In this document: positions 8,491 to 15,137 of the stretch, in pieces
How positions within the stretch are numbered: position 1 is the stretch's first letter
How the letters are laid out: every line of letters starts with the position of its first letter
NCBI GenBank assembly: GCA_016302705.1
Contig: JAEDNC010000008.1
Location: 1 to 16,871 of the forward strand
DNA length: 16,871 bases
Source: Bacilli bacterium
Lineage (GTDB): Bacteria > Bacillota_I > Bacilli_A > RFN20 > CAG-826
Direction: 5' to 3'
Notes under the pieces: generated by a model
Databases searched by the model: none
Told to the model about the DNA's origin: nothing
Seen by the model: only the letters and a program-made list of their open reading frames with translations
Translations under genes and position numbers: made by a program

Positions 8491-8903
8491 CTATTTTTAT
8501 TTAAGTATTCTCTCATCTCTTTTTCGCCACAATAGTACTCAACTATAACGTGATTCTCTAACTTGATTAAAAATGGAGTCCCATAGATAAAAAGATTAGA
8601 GATATCACTTACTCCAATAAGTTCTCCCGAGCTTCCATAAACCGTGTTTTCATCTGTTTGGACAAAATAGATTGTCTCGTTTGATGAAAAATAATATGAC
8701 ATCACTTCCTGTTTAATCTCTTTGCAGTGGCCACATGTAAGAGAATAAAAATAAACAAAATACAAATCTCCAGTCTGCGAAAACACATCTATCCAATCTA
8801 TATGCGTAGTTACATCCGAGTAATCATATTCTTTTGAAATTATGTTAGCGTGCGTATTGGAACACCCTGATATAAGTAAAGTAAATAAAAGCAACAGCTT
8901 CAT
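8487..8903 (-). CDS. Thioredoxin-like lipoprotein with a CGHC site
   Basis: The 138-residue product starts with a lipoprotein signal peptide (hydrophobic MKLLLLFTLL, lipobox Ile-Ser-Gly with Cys14), so it should be lipidated and anchored outside the cytoplasmic membrane. The rest is a short thioredoxin fold: a strand YFVYFYS, the active site CGHCKE (Cys57 and Cys60) at the start of a helix, and a probable cis-proline loop at Thr109-Pro110 (YGTPFLI). CGHC is the protein-disulfide-isomerase type of redox motif, so reduction, isomerisation or oxidation of exported proteins is plausible, but the direction of catalysis cannot be read from sequence. The GAGGGGG Shine-Dalgarno sequence lies 4 nt before the ATG. 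The gene ends in TGA, 42 nt before pcrA. It is divergent from the membrane gene at 8982. I do not recognise a named family member. Confidence 0.85.
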   Translation of the reverse strand: MKLLLLFTLLISGCSNTHANIISKEYDYSDVTTHIDWIDVFSQTGDLYFVYFYSLTCGHCKEIKQEVMSYYFSSNETIYFVQTDENTVYGSSGELIGVSDISNLFIYGTPFLIKLENHVIVEYYCGEKEMREYLNKNS

Positions 8904-8907
8904 AAAA

Positions 8908-8930
8908 CCCCCTCAATATTAATAAGAGGG
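8908..8930 (-). repeat. Inverted repeat enclosing the lipoprotein gene's ribosome binding site
   Basis: CCCTC (8910-8914) and GAGGG (8926-8930) are complementary, separated by 11 A/T bases. In a minus-strand transcript starting upstream of 8930, the GAGGGGG Shine-Dalgarno sequence (8914 to 8908) would form the 3' arm of this hairpin and be partly masked. Five base pairs with an 11-nt loop is modest, and no convincing promoter was found upstream, so a regulatory role is only possible. Confidence 0.4.
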
Positions 8931-8946
8931 AGATTTTTGGAATTTT

Positions 8947-8984
8947 TTAAAAATTTTCTTTAAATTTGTTATCATTGTTGTATG
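8947..8984 (+). promoter_or_regulatory. Predicted leaderless promoter of the membrane-protein cluster
   Basis: An extended -10 element TGT-TATCAT (TG at 8967-8968, hexamer 8970-8975) is preceded after 17 nt by TTAAAA (8947-8952, 4 of 6 matches to TTGACA) in an A/T-tract-rich stretch. The expected +1 is 8982, exactly the A of the ATG. There is no Shine-Dalgarno sequence between this box and the start. This is the clearest of three similar arrangements in the window. Confidence 0.55.
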
Positions 8985-9896
8985 AATTTCTTAAAGAAAA
9001 GAGAAACTCCAGTTCAAAACATTTCATATATTGGAATCATGGCAGCAATTAATGTTGTCTTTGTTTTGATTTCAAGTTTGCTCCCGATTTTATTTATCTT
9101 ATTAGTGTTTATTCTTCCTTTAACAAGTGTCATCGTCACAATCTACTGTAAAAAAGCATATTTTCCAGTCTACTTTGTGACCACTCTTGCTCTTACTTTT
9201 GCGGTAACTTCTGGCTTTTCAATATTTGATACATTCATCTATGTATTACCTTCTCTTATAACCGGTTTTATCTTTGGTTTGTTAATTGAAAAAGGCATCT
9301 CCGCAATTTATATTTTGGTAATTAATTCTATCGTTCAATATCTATTGACGTATTTAACCTTCTACATTTTAGATAATCTCATTACTCACGTTAATTTCTT
9401 TGATTCAATTTATAATCTAGTAGGACTTAGCTACTTTGAATTTAAAGGAGTTTTGACGAATATTTTCATCTATATAATCGCTCAAATTCAAGTTTTACTT
9501 ACTTATATACTCGTGAGATACGAAGTTAATAGAATCGGAATTGAAATTAACCTCAAATGTGAAAATAGATTTATTCTTTATTTAGTGGTTTTAGTCTTTG
9601 GTTTACTTACTCTTTTTAGTGTTCTATTCTTCCCAAATTGGGCCACTATTTTTACTCTAATTATTCTTCCAATTATCTTCTTTGAATTAATCGAATTGAT
9701 AATGAAAATTAAGCCATGGATCTATGTTCTCCTTGGTGTTTCATTATTTGCGTCTATCTTCTTATTCGCGTTTTTAACAAAGTATGTTCAATCACCAAAT
9801 CAGTTGGTTCTTCTATATGTTTTCTTTGCTTTTATAACAATAATAGATTTTATCGTATATTATTGTTTCAAACCGAAAGTAGAACATATAAAATAG
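8982..9896 (+). CDS. Polytopic membrane protein, YybS/DUF2232-like or ECF S-component-like
   Basis: The 304-residue protein is almost entirely hydrophobic, with about nine or ten predicted membrane segments (near residues 15-34, 36-56, 61-79, 84-101, 106-130, 158-178, 197-217, 221-241, 245-266 and 275-296). The N-terminus, with a short basic lead (KKRE) and then ISYIGIMAAINVVFVLISS, resembles the first helices of YybS/DUF2232 proteins and of ECF transporter substrate-binding components. The length fits DUF2232 better than the roughly 180-residue S components. No catalytic motif or binding-site residue is evident, and the assignment is only tentative. It heads a three-gene plus-strand cluster of membrane proteins and is divergent from the thioredoxin-like lipoprotein. 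The start is supported by an extended -10 box ending 6 nt before the ATG; no ribosome binding site is present. Confidence 0.82.
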   Translation: MNFLKKRETPVQNISYIGIMAAINVVFVLISSLLPILFILLVFILPLTSVIVTIYCKKAYFPVYFVTTLALTFAVTSGFSIFDTFIYVLPSLITGFIFGLLIEKGISAIYILVINSIVQYLLTYLTFYILDNLITHVNFFDSIYNLVGLSYFEFKGVLTNIFIYIIAQIQVLLTYILVRYEVNRIGIEINLKCENRFILYLVVLVFGLLTLFSVLFFPNWATIFTLIILPIIFFELIELIMKIKPWIYVLLGVSLFASIFLFAFLTKYVQSPNQLVLLYVFFAFITIIDFIVYYCFKPKVEHIK

Positions 9897-9902
9897 TTAT
9901 AC

Positions 9903-10328
9903 ATGATTATGAGTTCACTATTTAAAAACATTGGTAAAGGCATCGGCTATTTCTTTGCGTTCCCTGGTCTAATTATTGCTATTGCAATATATGCAGTATT
10001 TGGCCTCATTGTTTTTATTTTTCAATTCTTTAAATTAATCTTCCTCTTCTTCACAGGAAGAACTCTTTTCTCTGACCTTCCAGAAGATATCGAATTAAAA
10101 GCGTTAAAAGCGCAAGCAAATGAATCTGCGAAAGAAGAAAAGAAAGAAGAGAAACCATTAAGTTTATATCCATCCGATTCGGTTGTTTATGGAGCAGGTT
10201 ATTCTTCTCCTTTATTTAATAAAGAAGAGAAAAAAGAAGTAGAAACTGAACCTCAAGTCGAAAAAGAAATTGAAGATTACGCTAAACCGGCAGTTGAACC
10301 AGAACCAGAGGAAGGAGAAGAATACTAA
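9903..10328 (+). CDS. Small membrane protein with an acidic cytoplasmic-type tail
   Basis: I do not recognise a named family. The 141-residue product begins with a glycine-rich amphipathic stretch (KNIGKGIGYFFAFPG) and one long or two short hydrophobic segments (about residues 13-52, rich in Ile, Phe and Leu). Then follows GRTLFSDLPEDIELKALKA and a long low-complexity tail (about residues 75-141) built from Lys/Glu blocks and ending in PEPEEGEEY. A charged, probably disordered tail on a membrane anchor suggests a scaffold or adaptor rather than an enzyme; this is inference. A second in-frame ATG at 9909 is an equally possible start; neither has a Shine-Dalgarno sequence. It follows the previous stop by 6 nt and is 1 nt before the next gene, so the three are surely co-transcribed. 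Confidence 0.8.
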   Translation: MIMSSLFKNIGKGIGYFFAFPGLIIAIAIYAVFGLIVFIFQFFKLIFLFFTGRTLFSDLPEDIELKALKAQANESAKEEKKEEKPLSLYPSDSVVYGAGYSSPLFNKEEKKEVETEPQVEKEIEDYAKPAVEPEPEEGEEY

Positions 10329-10329
10329 T

Positions 10330-11004
10330 ATGAATATATTTATTCCTTCTTTAGTAACGTTATCTGATAACGATAAAAGATTAATCTTCTCTATCCTTCT
10401 TATCGTCATTATTTTATTAGTCTTAATTGGTTTCCTTGGTTATTTGTTATTTAGAATAATGAAATGGCAATCAAAGAAGATGGACACTCTTATTCACGAC
10501 GTAGTCGTTAATAAAGTCATTACAGATCGCAAGCATCTTGTGAAATATGGTAGAAGTAAGAACTGGGCATTATTTTTTAAACAAGCCTATATTCCTCTAC
10601 TAATCATTATTGTCGGAGTGGTTGTTTTAATTATTCATAACGCAGTCAATGATTATTGGAACTATAATCCGTTTTCAACAGTAGATGGATTTGGGACTCT
10701 TTTCTGGACATGGAAAGCAAGTGGCGAATTCACCGGCACTCAATACGATATTATTAGGTTCCAAATCATCGTTTTAGATAACACACCACATTTAGTAAAA
10801 GAAGCGTGGGCAGGATACGTTGTTGGTCCTTGCTTCATTGTCGGTGGTACATGGTATCTTATTTCGGCTATGTCCCTATTAGCGAGAACATTCCTTCTCT
10901 ATAAGAGAAGTAGAGAAGTGTTTGAAAAAAGCCTCGCTGGTTATAACCAAAGCGAAGCTTCTAAAACTGATATAGCAGTTCAACAAGAATCAAGTGCTGA
11001 ATAA
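10330..11004 (+). CDS. Three-TM membrane protein of unknown function
   Basis: The 224-residue product has a helix at about 18-41 (LIFSILLIVIILLVLIGFLG), a soluble stretch rich in Lys, Asp and His (42-86, including KWQSKKMDTLIHDVVVNK), a second helix at 87-104, an extended loop of about 55 residues rich in aromatic residues (YWNYNPF, LFWTWKASGEF), a third helix at about 160-185, then a basic stretch and a Ser/Glu-rich tail. I do not recognise the family. The frame is open further up to 10270, but that extension overlaps the upstream gene and is a shadow; the ATG at 10330 lies one base after the previous stop, with GGAG 12 nt upstream. The TAA stop abuts the stop of the convergent small ORF at 11005 with no base between. 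Confidence 0.82.
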   Translation: MNIFIPSLVTLSDNDKRLIFSILLIVIILLVLIGFLGYLLFRIMKWQSKKMDTLIHDVVVNKVITDRKHLVKYGRSKNWALFFKQAYIPLLIIIVGVVVLIIHNAVNDYWNYNPFSTVDGFGTLFWTWKASGEFTGTQYDIIRFQIIVLDNTPHLVKEAWAGYVVGPCFIVGGTWYLISAMSLLARTFLLYKRSREVFEKSLAGYNQSEASKTDIAVQQESSAE

Positions 11005-11028
11005 TTACTTGCTTAACTGAAGAAGTAA
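11005..11028. terminator. Hairpin at the convergent gene ends, possible bidirectional terminator
   Basis: TTACTT, then CTT after one bulged G, pairs with AAG followed by AAGTAA across an AACTG loop (arms 11005-11014 and 11020-11028). It starts one base after the plus-strand stop codon and includes the stop codon and last seven codons of the minus-strand small ORF. The stem is A/T-rich and the downstream tracts (AATAATTT on plus, TTATT on minus) are weak, so termination is plausible but not certain. Confidence 0.4.
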
Positions 11029-11154
11029 AATAATTTGAACAGCAATATAAATCACTAACGATAAATCAACAACGCCCAAAAACCAGCAGATGCGTTTCTT
11101 CGCAACTGCTTTTCTTTTTTTCTTTTCGATTGCTAGTGCTTCTTTGCTATCCAT
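11005..11154 (-). CDS. Small single-TM protein (49 aa), hypothetical
   Basis: The ORF encodes a Lys/Arg-rich N-terminal half (EKKKRKAVAKKR, about residues 11-22) followed by one hydrophobic segment (about 24-45, including LVIYIAVQIILLL), giving a membrane-anchored microprotein with the basic side probably cytoplasmic. It begins 4 nt after the asnS stop, in the same direction, so it is likely translated from the asnS transcript, although no Shine-Dalgarno sequence is visible. The frame stays open up to 11205 inside asnS, but that extension merely shadows asnS. The charge pattern and tight spacing argue for a real gene; short length and lack of a known homologue keep confidence moderate. Function unknown. 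Confidence 0.5.
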   Translation of the reverse strand: MDSKEALAIEKKKRKAVAKKRICWFLGVVDLSLVIYIAVQIILLLQLSK

Positions 11155-11158
11155 AAAA

Positions 11159-12556
11159 TTAATATTTAATTGTATTACTTGTACGTGGATATGGTTGAAC
11201 ATCACGAATGTTTTGCATACCGGTGATATACATTAATAATCTATCGAAGCCAATACCAAAACCTGAGTGGACACATCCACCATAACGACGGGTGTCTAAA
11301 TACCACTCTAATCCTTCACTGATACCCATTTCATCCATCTTGGCTTTTAAAACGTCGTATCTTTCTTCTCTTTGTGATCCACCAACGAGTTCGCCAACTG
11401 CTGGAACTAATAAGTCACATGCAGCAACGGTTTTATTGTCTGGATTAACTTTCATATAAAAGGCTTTGATTTCACGTGGATAATCAATCAAGAAAAGTGG
11501 CCCATTAACAACCTTTTCTGTTAAATATCTTTCGTGTTCAGATTGTAAATCCATACCCCATTCGATATTGCTATTTTCGAATTTTACGCCATTTCTTACA
11601 GCGTTTTTGAGTATTTCAATACCTTCTGTGTAGCTCATTTTCTTAAATTCAGAATTAAGAACATGGTCTAATCTTTCAAGCAATGTGTTATCAATCATTT
11701 GGTTGAAAAATTTCATTTCTTCTGGGCATGCTTCTTTAACATAAGCGATACAGTATTTAATGCAATCTTCAATGACTTCCATGTTGCCATTAAGGTCAGT
11801 GAACGCCATTTCAGGTTCGATCATCCAGAATTCAGAAGCGTGTCTAACAGTGTTAGAGTGTTCGGCTCTAAAAACAGGGCCAAAAGTATAGACATCTCTA
11901 AATGCTAAAGCAAATGGTTCAACATGAAGTTGGCCAGTAACAGTTAAGTTAACTTTACGACCATAGAATGAAAATGGATCTTTGGTATCGTGTGTAGTGA
12001 CATCAAAAACATTTCCTGCTCCTTCACCATCATTGGTGGTAATTTCTGGAGTATGTACGTAAATAAAGCCTCTCTCTTGGAAGAATTGGTGAATTGCGTA
12101 AGAAAGAACGCTTCTCACTCTAAAGACAGCTTGGAAAGTGTTCCCTCTTGGTCTAATGTGAGCGATATCTCTTAAGAATTCAAATGAGTGTCTCTTCTTT
12201 TGAAGAGGGTAATCTTCATCACAATCTCCTAATAAGACTGCGTCTGTTACATTAATTTCAAATGGTTGTTTGTTTTCTGGAGTAACAACTACTTTGCCAG
12301 TTACTTCAATCGCGCACCCATTTCTAAACGAAGCGAGTAATTCATAATCTTTGCTATCTTTGGAATAAACGAGTTGGACATTTTTAAAATATGTTCCATC
12401 ATTGAATTCAATGAATCCAATTTGACCGTTGCTTCTGTTAGTTCTAACCCATCCTTGAAGATTAACTGAATTATTTAATAAAACTTCTTTTTCTTCTTGA
12501 TCACCGAATAATACGATGTCATATAATTCAAAATTTGTTGTTTTAACTTGTTCCAT
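11159..12556 (-). CDS. asnS: Asparaginyl-tRNA synthetase
   Basis: AsnRS is a class II enzyme that charges tRNA(Asn) with asparagine. The N-terminal OB-fold anticodon-binding domain is visible at about residues 30-110 (LQGWVRTNRSNGQIGFIEFNDG). The catalytic domain carries motif 1 around FRVRSVLSYAIHQFF with HTPEITTNDGEGAG, motif 2 FRAEHSNTVRH (about 229-239), and motif 3 in GIGFDRLLMYITG followed by MQNIRDVQPYPRT. GQLHVEPFALAFRDVY and the Asn-type motif-2 neighbourhood separate it from AspRS. I prefer the ATG at 12556 because GAGGA lies 9 nt upstream; the ATG at 12562 (Met-Ser-Met) has only 3 nt spacing but cannot be excluded. Length is 465 residues, normal. Its own promoter lies at 12570-12605, after tsaD. 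Confidence 0.97.
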   Translation of the reverse strand: MEQVKTTNFELYDIVLFGDQEEKEVLLNNSVNLQGWVRTNRSNGQIGFIEFNDGTYFKNVQLVYSKDSKDYELLASFRNGCAIEVTGKVVVTPENKQPFEINVTDAVLLGDCDEDYPLQKKRHSFEFLRDIAHIRPRGNTFQAVFRVRSVLSYAIHQFFQERGFIYVHTPEITTNDGEGAGNVFDVTTHDTKDPFSFYGRKVNLTVTGQLHVEPFALAFRDVYTFGPVFRAEHSNTVRHASEFWMIEPEMAFTDLNGNMEVIEDCIKYCIAYVKEACPEEMKFFNQMIDNTLLERLDHVLNSEFKKMSYTEGIEILKNAVRNGVKFENSNIEWGMDLQSEHERYLTEKVVNGPLFLIDYPREIKAFYMKVNPDNKTVAACDLLVPAVGELVGGSQREERYDVLKAKMDEMGISEGLEWYLDTRRYGGCVHSGFGIGFDRLLMYITGMQNIRDVQPYPRTSNTIKY

Positions 12557-12569
12557 TGACATATGTCCT

Positions 12570-12605
12570 CTCAGTAATTGTATCAATATTGGTTTTAATC
12601 TTTAA
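12570..12605 (-). promoter_or_regulatory. Predicted asnS promoter
   Basis: An extended -10 element TGA-TACAAT (hexamer 12582 to 12577, 5 of 6 matches) on the minus strand puts +1 near 12570, giving a leader of about 8-14 nt that begins at the GAGGA ribosome binding site. With a 17-nt spacer the -35 would be TTAAAG (12605 to 12600), a weak match. The strong extended -10 may compensate. Confidence 0.55.
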
Positions 12606-12618
12606 GAAAGATTTAAAA
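12593..12618. repeat. A/T-rich inverted repeat after tsaD
   Basis: AATCTTT (12597-12603) and AAAGATT (12607-12613) pair perfectly around an AAG loop, and flanking TTTT and TAAAA extend the symmetry with one bulge. It overlaps the tsaD stop codon and the possible asnS -35. The minus-strand side lacks a clear U-run, so it is at best a weak terminator for the tsaD operon; an operator role is equally possible. Confidence 0.4.
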
Positions 12619-13626
12619 TTTATTCCATTCATCAATTTCCCAGTTTGGGTCTACTGATAAATCGAGTGGTGCGAATACCTTTAAGTCGTATAATCGCTCA
12701 GCAACTTTGGCAATCATTGCTGCGTTATCAGTACAGCACCACATAGGTGGAATATTAATTTCGACGCCTAATCTATTCATTTCAAGAGTCATTTGTTCTC
12801 TTAAATATGAGTTAGCGGATACACCACCCGCTAAAATAACTTGATTAACTTTATGGTCTTTAATGACCTTAATTGTACGGTCAATTACTAATCCAACAGC
12901 GACATCTTGGAAAGACTTACACATATCTTCAACATTAACATTTTCGCCTTTTTGTTCAAGGTTATGAACAAGGTTAATAACATTTGTCTTCAGCCCTGAA
13001 TAAGATAAGTCTAATGTATGTTCTCCTCTTAGAGGAGTTGGTAAATCGTAAGTATGCTTTCCAACTTTTGCTAGTTTATCGATTGGAACGCCTCCTGGAT
13101 AAGGAAGTCCAAGAACTCTAGCGACTTTGTCGTAGCATTCTCCAATCGCATCATCTCTAGTTTTGGCGATAATTTCAAAGTCTAAATGATCTCTCATAAG
13201 TACGAGTTCAGTATTACCACCGCTAACGACTACCGCTAGCATTGGAAACTTAAATTCTGAAACATATTCGTTAGCGTAGATATGCCCTGCTAAGTGATGA
13301 ACAGGAATAAGAGGAATCTTATATAGCATTGATATAGTTTTAGCAGCCTGTAATCCGACGTGAAGAGCACCAATTAATCCTGGTCCTCTAGTAACAGCTA
13401 CAGCGTCTAAATCTTCAAAATTTAGCTTTGCTACTTCCATCGCTTCTTTAATAACTACTGAAATGTTTTCGGCGTGTAGTCTACTAGCAATTTCAGGCAT
13501 AACTCCACCGTATTTGCGGTGAACATCAATTTGAGTAGAGACAATATTAGATAAAAGCTTGCCATTATCAATAACCGAAGCAGCTGTTTCATCACAGCTA
13601 CTTTCAATTGCAAGAATCTTCGCCAT
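12613..13626 (-). CDS. tsaD: tRNA N6-adenosine threonylcarbamoyltransferase
   Basis: TsaD (Gcp/Kae1/YgjD) transfers the threonylcarbamoyl group from threonylcarbamoyl-AMP to A37 of ANN-decoding tRNAs, working with TsaB and TsaE. The 337-residue length is typical. The N-terminal ASKHA motif LAIESSCDETAASV (about 5-18) is followed by GGVMPEIASRLH, GPGLIGALHVG (81-91), the metal-binding HLAGH (His111 and His115), VVSGGNTELV, and GGVSANSYLR and CTDNAAMIA near the C-terminus, all expected. The ATG shares its A with the rimI stop (TAATG), with GGAGGTG 8 nt upstream, so translation is coupled. The threonylcarbamoyl-AMP synthase TsaC is not in this window and must lie elsewhere. Confidence 0.98.
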   Translation of the reverse strand: MAKILAIESSCDETAASVIDNGKLLSNIVSTQIDVHRKYGGVMPEIASRLHAENISVVIKEAMEVAKLNFEDLDAVAVTRGPGLIGALHVGLQAAKTISMLYKIPLIPVHHLAGHIYANEYVSEFKFPMLAVVVSGGNTELVLMRDHLDFEIIAKTRDDAIGECYDKVARVLGLPYPGGVPIDKLAKVGKHTYDLPTPLRGEHTLDLSYSGLKTNVINLVHNLEQKGENVNVEDMCKSFQDVAVGLVIDRTIKVIKDHKVNQVILAGGVSANSYLREQMTLEMNRLGVEINIPPMWCCTDNAAMIAKVAERLYDLKVFAPLDLSVDPNWEIDEWNKF

Positions 13627-14099
13627 TATCCATTCACCTCCAATACCATATATAATGCGTCTTCACCATTGCTGTAATATTGTGGTTTCTTGATAATAGT
13701 CTTAAAACCATGCTTGGTGTAAAACTTGATTGCTTTTTCGTTACTTTCTCTTACTTCTAAGGTAAGAGCATTAACTTTCTTTGCTCTAGCGTCTTTAATA
13801 ACTTCTTCTATAAGTTGGCTACCAACACCAGATCTTTGAATATCAGGATGAACAGCGATTTGACAAATTGTACCACTATCGAATGTCACCCAATAATCAA
13901 CAAAGCCAACTACATATCGTAAGCCAAGTGAAGCGTTAGAATATTCAATAACCCAGACATTACTCACTGGGTTTTCATGTAATTCATAAAGTAAATCTTT
14001 ATCTTTCCAAGGATGAAGGAAACATTGGTTTTCAATTTCCATAACCTGAGGCAGATCAGAGTCTAACATCGGTCTAATTTCAACATCTAAATATTTCAT
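13626..14099 (-). CDS. rimI: Ribosomal protein N-alpha-acetyltransferase, GNAT family
   Basis: RimI proteins use acetyl-CoA to acetylate N-termini, classically of ribosomal protein S18. The 157-residue GNAT fold shows RPMLDSDLPQVMEIENQCF at the N-terminus, HPWKDKDL, the CoA pyrophosphate loop QRSGVG (88-93) after the beta-strand ICQIAVHP, and the C-terminal LEVRESNEKAIKFYTKHGF motif. The gene sits between tsaB and tsaD, the order found in Bacillus-type genomes, which supports the RimI assignment over other GNATs. The start is 2 nt after the tsaB stop with only a weak GAAAGA upstream. Substrate in this lineage is inferred from family only. Confidence 0.93.
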   Translation of the reverse strand: MKYLDVEIRPMLDSDLPQVMEIENQCFLHPWKDKDLLYELHENPVSNVWVIEYSNASLGLRYVVGFVDYWVTFDSGTICQIAVHPDIQRSGVGSQLIEEVIKDARAKKVNALTLEVRESNEKAIKFYTKHGFKTIIKKPQYYSNGEDALYMVLEVNG

Positions 14100-14101
14100 A
14101 T

Positions 14102-14686
14102 TTAATCTTTCATATAAACCGGTTTGACCGCTAAATCGTTTGGTGCTTTTTCTAATACACCTAATAAGGACACCATTTGTTTACAAATATTGGTGTCATT
14201 ATTCTCATATCCAAGATATCTTGCATCACCACAAATTGAGTAACCTTTGTGATTAGCAATATATTCTTTAGCTTCGTCGTTAGTTTTAATCGTGTCACTG
14301 ATGATAATTTCATTACCATTATAAACACCAAAATAACTTCTATTACTTCTTGCGTTAATGACACAGATAGATGGTTTGTCGTTATCTTTAAGGACTCTAA
14401 GAGATGAAACTGTATATATAGGTGCGCTACACGCTAACGAAACGATTTTCGCGATTGTAAGAGCAATACGCACACCTGTATATGAACCAGGACCAATAGA
14501 TGTCACAACTTTAGTGATATCTTTTCTAACAAGTCCTAATTTTTCCATGAGTTTATCAATTTCAGGAACCATATGTTCGCTTTGAACTTGCCATGCTTCA
14601 TAGCTTGTAAAACCTATAAGAACCCCATTATTTTCAAATCCAACGGATAACGAAGTGTTAGAACTATCAAGTAATAAAGTTGCCAT
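14102..14686 (-). CDS. tsaB: tRNA t6A biosynthesis protein TsaB
   Basis: TsaB is a catalytically inactive ASKHA paralogue of TsaD that dimerises with it and, with TsaE, forms the bacterial t6A machinery. Seen are the N-terminal LLLDSSNTSLSVG (about 4-16) and the diagnostic GPGSYTGVRIAL (65-76). At 194 residues it is shorter than many homologues of 220-240; the missing part is in the less conserved C-terminal lobe, so it probably still supports TsaD binding. GGGAGGA precedes the ATG, which overlaps the tsaE stop by one base (TAATG). Cluster context makes the assignment firm. Confidence 0.95.
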   Translation of the reverse strand: MATLLLDSSNTSLSVGFENNGVLIGFTSYEAWQVQSEHMVPEIDKLMEKLGLVRKDITKVVTSIGPGSYTGVRIALTIAKIVSLACSAPIYTVSSLRVLKDNDKPSICVINARSNRSYFGVYNGNEIIISDTIKTNDEAKEYIANHKGYSICGDARYLGYENNDTNICKQMVSLLGVLEKAPNDLAVKPVYMKD

Positions 14687-15135
14687 TATTTAAGTCCTCC
14701 CACTAAGTTAGAATCACTACTATAGACATCAATGTGACGAGAAGTTTCTCCTATAGAAGTTATCTCAATCCAAAGAGTGTTTTCTGGTAATAATTCTTTG
14801 ATGAATAAAGGCCATTCAATCATTGTAATACCTGTTTCATATCCAATATATTCATCTAATCCAATATCGGTGTTGATATCCGCTAAACGATAAGCATCAA
14901 TATGAATAAGTGGTCTATTTCCTTTAAGGTATAGTTTCATGATATTAAATGTTGGAGATTGAACAACTTCAGTGATATTTAGTCCTCTAGCGACTCCTCT
15001 CACTAAAGTAGTTTTTCCAGCACCTAAATCTCCGACTAAAGCGATGACTGTTCCATTGGGAACATTCTTCGCGATTTTAAGACCAAATTCATCCATTTGG
15101 TCACATGAAAATATGTCAAATACATAATGTTCCAT
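14686..15135 (-). CDS. tsaE: tRNA t6A biosynthesis ATPase TsaE
   Basis: TsaE (YjeE/YdiB) is the ATPase that binds the TsaB-TsaD complex and is needed for multiple turnover in t6A synthesis. The 149-residue protein carries Walker A GDLGAGKT (35-42), the switch region VVQSPTFNIMKLY, the conserved HIDAYRL motif, and GLDEYIG followed by MIEWP near the end, all in family order. The start is 2 nt after the stop of the DUF402 gene; upstream sequence (AAGAAG) is a weak ribosome binding site, so coupling is likely. It is first of the t6A genes in this operon. Confidence 0.97.
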   Translation of the reverse strand: MEHYVFDIFSCDQMDEFGLKIAKNVPNGTVIALVGDLGAGKTTLVRGVARGLNITEVVQSPTFNIMKLYLKGNRPLIHIDAYRLADINTDIGLDEYIGYETGITMIEWPLFIKELLPENTLWIEITSIGETSRHIDVYSSDSNLVGGLK

Positions 15136-15137
15136 AT

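Noticed and set aside
8909..8940. Plus-strand terminator (CCCTC/GAGGG followed by ATTTTT)
   Set aside because: No plus-strand gene lies upstream for it to end; the repeat is better explained by overlap with the minus-strand ribosome binding site.
9887..9902. Internal promoter (TATAAAAT) before the 9903 gene
   Set aside because: No TG extension and a poor -35; the bases encode the end of the upstream protein and the spacing fits an operon.
10270..10329. Upstream extension of the three-TM protein (MKITLNRQLNQNQ...)
   Set aside because: It lies within the acidic tail of the preceding gene in another frame; the ATG at 10330 directly after that gene's stop is the natural start.
11155..11205. Extension of the 49-aa ORF into asnS
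   Set aside because: The extra codons shadow the asnS C-terminus, and an ATG 4 nt after the asnS stop gives a sensible start.
12557..12586. Longer asnS start at 12586
   Set aside because: The extension (MIQLLRGHMS) covers the -10 box and the ribosome binding site, and is not part of the AsnRS family N-terminus.
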